NCBI GenBank assembly: GCA_016872215.1
Contig: VHAX01000002.1
Span: 62,001 to 126,000 of the forward strand
DNA length: 64,000 nucleotides
Direction: 5' to 3'
Source of the DNA: Sphingomonadales bacterium
GTDB taxonomy: Bacteria; Bacteroidota; Bacteroidia; UBA7662
Shown here: positions 60,499 to 64,000 of the stretch, piece after piece
Position numbering within the stretch: position 1 is the stretch's first letter
Layout: every line of letters begins with the position of its first letter
The notes under the pieces: generated by a model
Seen by the model: the letters and a program-made list of their open reading frames with translations, nothing else
Told to the model about the DNA's origin: nothing
Database searches by the model: none
Made by a program: the position numbers and the translations under genes

Positions 60499-62529
60499 AT
60501 GATACACCGCATCAGTTTCCTGATCCTGTTCTTGATGTTGAGCTTTAGCGCACTGCACGCTCAATTTCAGGAAAGAACCATCAATATTGGAAACATTGGC
60601 GTTCATGTGACCAATGCTGGTACCATTGGCCGACCCAATGTTCGTAACGACCCACAAGGTCCCCCGTCGATGGAATACCCCTTAAATTCAGGCGTGGAAC
60701 ATCTGTTTGAGGCTGGCCTTTGGATTGGCTGCATCAGTAATGGCCAGGTAACGGTTTCGACCGCTGCTGTTGACGATGCTTCGGGATACGCGGTGGGTAA
60801 ATCAGGCTTCGAGTTTTCACCATCGCCCGGTGCAACAATACTGACCCGCTCCAGTTTACAGGGGAGTGAGTTTTTTAGTACATCCGCCATTTCACATCAA
60901 GACTATATTGTGACCTTCACAGACGAGTTCACGGTTGTTCCGGGATCAAATCAACCCATTAGCAATCATTTAACTCCCTTGAACGCACGCGTACGTCTGG
61001 AAACCTATTCATGGAATTTTCCTTTCGCCGATTACTTCACCATTTTCCACTACCGGATCACCAACAACAGTACTCAGCCGTGGGACTCCGTGTATATGGG
61101 GCTATGGAGCGATTTGGTTGTCAGAAATGTGAACGTGACCAACGACCGGGGTAGTGCATTTTTCAACAAAGGCAGCCTTGGCTTCGACGATACGCTCTCT
61201 GCCCTCTATGCCTACGATGTGGCCGGTGATCGGCCATTTACCAATTCCTATGGTGCTTTGCAATTCCTGGGCGTCATGCAGGGGAATCAGTTTTTCCATC
61301 CAGCCAACTCACTTACGCCTGGTTTTAGATTGAACCCCAACTATTGGGTTTACAATGTTGCCGCACCTGCCAATGATCTGCAGCGCTACGATCGCATGAA
61401 GAACCGCGGAGATTTTAGTCAGGCCGCCAACCTAAACACCCCCGGCAATCGGGTTCAGTTGATCTCAGCGGGTCCAGTAAGTCGGATCGGTCCAGGAGAA
61501 ACCATAGAATTGGTTTTCGCTGCGGTTTGTGCACCCCAAAGAGACGACCAACCTCTCGACTCCTGGTTTGCCCGAACCGATCTCAGGAAGCACCTCGATT
61601 GGGGCCGGCGTACATTCAACGGTGAAGACCAAAATATGAACGGATTGCTCGATCCGGGTGAAGATGCCAACGGGAATGGGCTGCTGGATCGATATACCCT
61701 ACCAGAGCCCCCTCCACCCCCAAAGGTTCGTATTGAAAGCGGCAGCAATGAGGTAACCCTATTCTGGAACAGAAGTAGTGAAAATACAACGGATCCCATC
61801 ACCCAGGAACAGGATTTTGAAGGCTACAGGCTCTACCGAACTGCACCAGGTGATGACAAGCTCAGTAATGTTTCCTCCCGCGCTGCATTGTTGTCGCAGT
61901 GGGACAAACCGGCCAACAACGTTGGATACAATAATGGCTTTAATGCTATTCGTTTGGCCAATCCGGTCTACTTTCCAGGCGACACCACCGAATATCACTA
62001 TTCCTACAAACTTAATGACGTGCTAAACGGATGGCAGTATGTGTATATTTTGACAGCCTTCGACAGGGGTAACACCAGCATTGGCCTGGAGCCTTTGGAA
62101 TCGTCCCGCACAGCGAATGCATTCAGGGTTTTCTCGGGCACCCCTGCAACGCATGACGGCTCAAAAACGGTTGGGGTTTATCCCAATCCCTATCGTGCAT
62201 CGGCTGCTTGGGACGGAAGCACCTCCCGTTCCAGAAAAATCTACTTCTACAACCTCCCTGAGGAAGCCGAAATTACCGTGTATACCGTGGGCGGAGATGT
62301 GGTAGCGCACCTGTTCCATCGTTCCCAGTCCGGGTTTAATGGAAGCACAGCCGGTTGGTATTCCGTTTTCGGGTTGAATCCTGATCAAACCATCCTACCC
62401 GGTGGGGAGCACGCCTGGGATGTTCTGTCGGACAGCAAACAAACCCTGAGTAGCGGACTATACCTATACTCGGTGATGGATGTTAAGTCGAGAGACGTGC
62501 AGACCGGGAAACTGGTGATCATCCGATGA
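60499..62529 (+). CDS. Large exported protein with C-terminal T9SS sorting domain
   Basis: This 676-residue protein begins with a Sec signal peptide (MIHRISFLILFLMLSFSALHA, then Q). It continues with a long beta-rich region and two tandem calcium-loop motifs, DQNMNGLLDPGED and DANGNGLLD (about 399-420). A fibronectin III-like segment (about 425-480; KVRIESGSNEVTLFWNRSS) follows. It ends with a probable type A T9SS sorting domain (about 590-676), which has VYPNPYRAS and finishes SGLYLYSVMDVKSRDVQ and GKLVIIR. It is thus predicted cargo of the type IX system, whose genes gldB, gldD and gldE occur in the window. The open frame from 60415 is rejected because of promoter and signal peptide position. 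Confidence 0.85.
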   Translation: MIHRISFLILFLMLSFSALHAQFQERTINIGNIGVHVTNAGTIGRPNVRNDPQGPPSMEYPLNSGVEHLFEAGLWIGCISNGQVTVSTAAVDDASGYAVGKSGFEFSPSPGATILTRSSLQGSEFFSTSAISHQDYIVTFTDEFTVVPGSNQPISNHLTPLNARVRLETYSWNFPFADYFTIFHYRITNNSTQPWDSVYMGLWSDLVVRNVNVTNDRGSAFFNKGSLGFDDTLSALYAYDVAGDRPFTNSYGALQFLGVMQGNQFFHPANSLTPGFRLNPNYWVYNVAAPANDLQRYDRMKNRGDFSQAANLNTPGNRVQLISAGPVSRIGPGETIELVFAAVCAPQRDDQPLDSWFARTDLRKHLDWGRRTFNGEDQNMNGLLDPGEDANGNGLLDRYTLPEPPPPPKVRIESGSNEVTLFWNRSSENTTDPITQEQDFEGYRLYRTAPGDDKLSNVSSRAALLSQWDKPANNVGYNNGFNAIRLANPVYFPGDTTEYHYSYKLNDVLNGWQYVYILTAFDRGNTSIGLEPLESSRTANAFRVFSGTPATHDGSKTVGVYPNPYRASAAWDGSTSRSRKIYFYNLPEEAEITVYTVGGDVVAHLFHRSQSGFNGSTAGWYSVFGLNPDQTILPGGEHAWDVLSDSKQTLSSGLYLYSVMDVKSRDVQTGKLVIIR

Positions 62530-62535
62530 TCGGCA

Positions 62536-62886
62536 TCATGCTGCTTCAGCCTGCTTGCGTCCGACCAGCAGAAAGTCAAAGGCGATCACTTCGCTCACAT
62601 TTCGTTTGACACCTTCTTTGTCGACATAGCTGCGGTTGCTGATCTTTCCTTCCACGACCACCTCCATGCCCTTTTTGAGGAGTTCCATGCTTAAGGTCGC
62701 CAATTTACCCCAGCAAACCACCTGGTGCCATTGGGTTTCGCTGACCTTTTCCCCTGCCTCATTGACATAGGTTTCATTGGTGGCCACCGGGAAGTTGGTA
62801 ACCGATTTTCCGTTGTTGGTTTGGCGCTCCAGCGGATCTGCGCCCAGATTGCCAATGATGCGCACCTGATTTCTGATGTGTGACAT
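62536..62886 (-). CDS. ssb2: Second SSB-family protein lacking the C-terminal tip
   Basis: The 116-residue OB-fold protein starts MSHIRNQVRIIGNLGADP and shows GKLATLSMELLKKGMEVVVEGKISNRSY. It ends shortly after the OB fold, FDFLLVGRKQAEAA, without an acidic linker or DLPF-like tip, unlike the main ssb at 25.7 kb. It should bind single-stranded DNA but cannot dock the usual SSB partners. Short SSB paralogues occur in Bacteroidota and other bacteria in competence or damage contexts. No such genes lie beside it here. It converges with the T9SS cargo gene, with six bases between stops. Confidence 0.88.
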   Translation of the reverse strand: MSHIRNQVRIIGNLGADPLERQTNNGKSVTNFPVATNETYVNEAGEKVSETQWHQVVCWGKLATLSMELLKKGMEVVVEGKISNRSYVDKEGVKRNVSEVIAFDFLLVGRKQAEAA

Positions 62887-63094
62887 AAAATAGAATTTAG
62901 TTTAGGAAAGCAAAATTGAAGGATCGGAGAACCAATAACCGTAATGCAGACGTATGCTTCCGAAAGTAAACGTAAGCCACTGAAAACAAGAGAAACGGAC
63001 CCGTTTTTCAGCCAAACCCGTTCGTCTGACGTTTGTTGATGATTGCTTACGTAAGCCCACAATTATAATGATGCTCTTGGCGTTCATCTCGTCT

Positions 63095-63102
63095 TATTTT
63101 TG
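63095..63102 (+). promoter_or_regulatory. Promoter of the GH25 lysozyme gene
   Basis: TATTTTTG followed by C is a perfect -7 box 45 bases before the ATG at 63148. Confidence 0.5.
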
Positions 63103-63147
63103 CCCCTTTCATTTTTACCCCTTTCATTCAGATACCTCCTACTTGTC

Positions 63148-63924
63148 ATGAAAAAAACCTGCCTGCTGCTCTGCTCCCTGCTCTTTGCTGCCCTGCTGTC
63201 GTTGGCCATGGTTTCGCCCGAAGTTCATGGATTTTTAGGGGGATTATCACCATCCAACTCACCCACCCGTTCGGCCGTCACCCGAGTCAATGCACAGTTA
63301 AGAGGCATAGACGTGTCACACCACCAGGGCGCAATCAATTGGAAAAAGGTAAGCGACCACAAAATTGGCTTTTGTTTCATCAAAGCCACCGAGGGCAGAA
63401 CCTTAGTTGACAAACGACTCGTGCAGAATCTGGAAGGATGCAGGAAGAACGATCTGCCCCGTGGTGCGTATCACTACTATATTTTTGGGGCAGATCCGGG
63501 ACTGCAAGGCAGAAACTTCATAGCGAGAGTCCCAAAGAAAGCTGTGAACCTGCCGCCTGTGATTGACCTTGAATATGATCGGCGTTACAACCGGGCTTTG
63601 CTACATAGCCACAACAAAAAAAGGTTCATCAGGGAAGTCAGGGAATTGGAGCGGATTCTCAGAAATCACTACGGCAAAGAACCCATTTTCTATACCAACG
63701 CCCGCTTCTATCATTCCTTGATTAAAGGGAATTTCAATAACCCCATCTGGATGTGTGATCTGAAGAGCGATGAACTTCATTACCTGGACTCATCGAAATG
63801 GCACTTTTGGCAGTACAGCCACACTTCACGCATCCCAGGAATCTCAATAGAGGTAGATATGAACCTCTACAACGGGACCAGGGCGGATTTTGAGCGCAAA
63901 TTACTCAGCCAGAAAACCGATTAA
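63148..63924 (+). CDS. Exported glycoside hydrolase family 25 lysozyme
   Basis: The start is set at ATG 63148 (MKKTCLLLCSLLFAALLSLAM), giving a 258-residue protein with a Sec signal peptide. The GH25 barrel (about 50-245) contains GIDVSHHQGAINW with the first catalytic Asp, FIKATEG, the DxE pair in PPVIDLEYD, and the WHFWQYSHTSRIPGI strand. Family members cut the N-acetylmuramyl-N-acetylglucosamine bond of peptidoglycan. It is a single gene with its own promoter. The last 76 bases of the window carry no further gene. Confidence 0.92.
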   Translation: MKKTCLLLCSLLFAALLSLAMVSPEVHGFLGGLSPSNSPTRSAVTRVNAQLRGIDVSHHQGAINWKKVSDHKIGFCFIKATEGRTLVDKRLVQNLEGCRKNDLPRGAYHYYIFGADPGLQGRNFIARVPKKAVNLPPVIDLEYDRRYNRALLHSHNKKRFIREVRELERILRNHYGKEPIFYTNARFYHSLIKGNFNNPIWMCDLKSDELHYLDSSKWHFWQYSHTSRIPGISIEVDMNLYNGTRADFERKLLSQKTD

Positions 63925-64000
63925 TGGGGATTTCAGAGAAAGAAATCAACACATTTTGCTGAATTCCTAATAATTACAATTCCGAAATTTGTGGGGTACA

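Noticed and set aside
1-64000. CRISPR arrays, tRNA or rRNA genes anywhere in the window
   Set aside because: No repeated spacer pattern, tRNA cloverleaf or conserved rRNA segment was recognised on reading; a tRNAscan run would be the decisive check.

Overview
The window is a chromosomal segment of a Bacteroidota bacterium. Four things point there: promoters of the TAnnTTTG type in front of many genes, an almost complete lack of Shine-Dalgarno sequences, gliding/type IX secretion genes (gldB, gldD, gldE) with a secreted protein carrying a probable T9SS C-terminal domain, and phylum-typical gene orders such as mutY-ssb-gldE-gldD and rpmB-rpmG-DUF4295-ftsY-rimO. Base composition looks close to balanced, and the order or family cannot be fixed from sequence reading alone. 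No prophage, insertion sequence, CRISPR array or tRNA gene was seen. Coding density is very high, and no gene-free stretch exceeds about 300 bases apart from the one holding the RNase P RNA. || Layout. 0-7.1 kb: arginine decarboxylase, a tiny basic protein, DUF2452, the primary sigma factor, and the ffh / rpsP-rimM-trmD-rplS translation and export block. 7.3-10.8 kb: pyrD, mnmD, rarA and a rhodanese. 10.9-16.1 kb (minus strand): a three-gene damage-inducible mutagenesis cassette of a LexA-like self-cleaving repressor, a DnaE2-type polymerase and a catalytically intact DinB polymerase. 16.2-19.7 kb (plus strand, divergent): an unknown acidic protein, an MbnP-like lipoprotein and two MbnH/MauG-type di-heme peroxidase lipoproteins. 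19.7-21.5 kb: RNase P RNA and an NtrC-type regulator. 21.6-27.2 kb (minus): mutY-ssb-gldE-gldD-recG. 27.3-30.2 kb: HU, a TPR protein, a 29-residue basic protein and RNase G. 30.2-37.4 kb: nadE, a beta-barrel protein, gldB, a KtrA-like protein, udk, xseB, a MarR regulator and rseP. 37.4-42.0 kb (minus): rpmB-rpmG-DUF4295-ftsY-rimO-bshC. 42.1-49.1 kb: rocD, then on the minus strand a TPR lipoprotein-thrS-infC-rpmI-rplT block, and a divergent TolB-like beta-propeller protein. 49.2-53.1 kb: hmgA-hpd (tyrosine catabolism) facing gdhA. 53.2-55.9 kb (minus): xerD-ccmB-ccmC-ccmD. 56-64 kb: aroQ, a glycosyltransferase, an acyltransferase, a GWxTD protein, WbqC-like, a T9SS-exported protein, a second tailless SSB and a GH25 lysozyme. 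|| How the genes work together. The window mixes core housekeeping (translation, SRP, cytochrome c maturation, DNA repair) with two accessory systems back to back around 16.1-16.2 kb: the error-prone polymerase cassette and the MbnP/di-heme peroxidase cluster. These are the most interesting parts. Recurrent regulatory oddities are promoter -7 boxes only 3-8 nt from start codons (leaderless mRNAs), tightly nested divergent promoters, and a non-canonical AUA start for translation factor IF-3.
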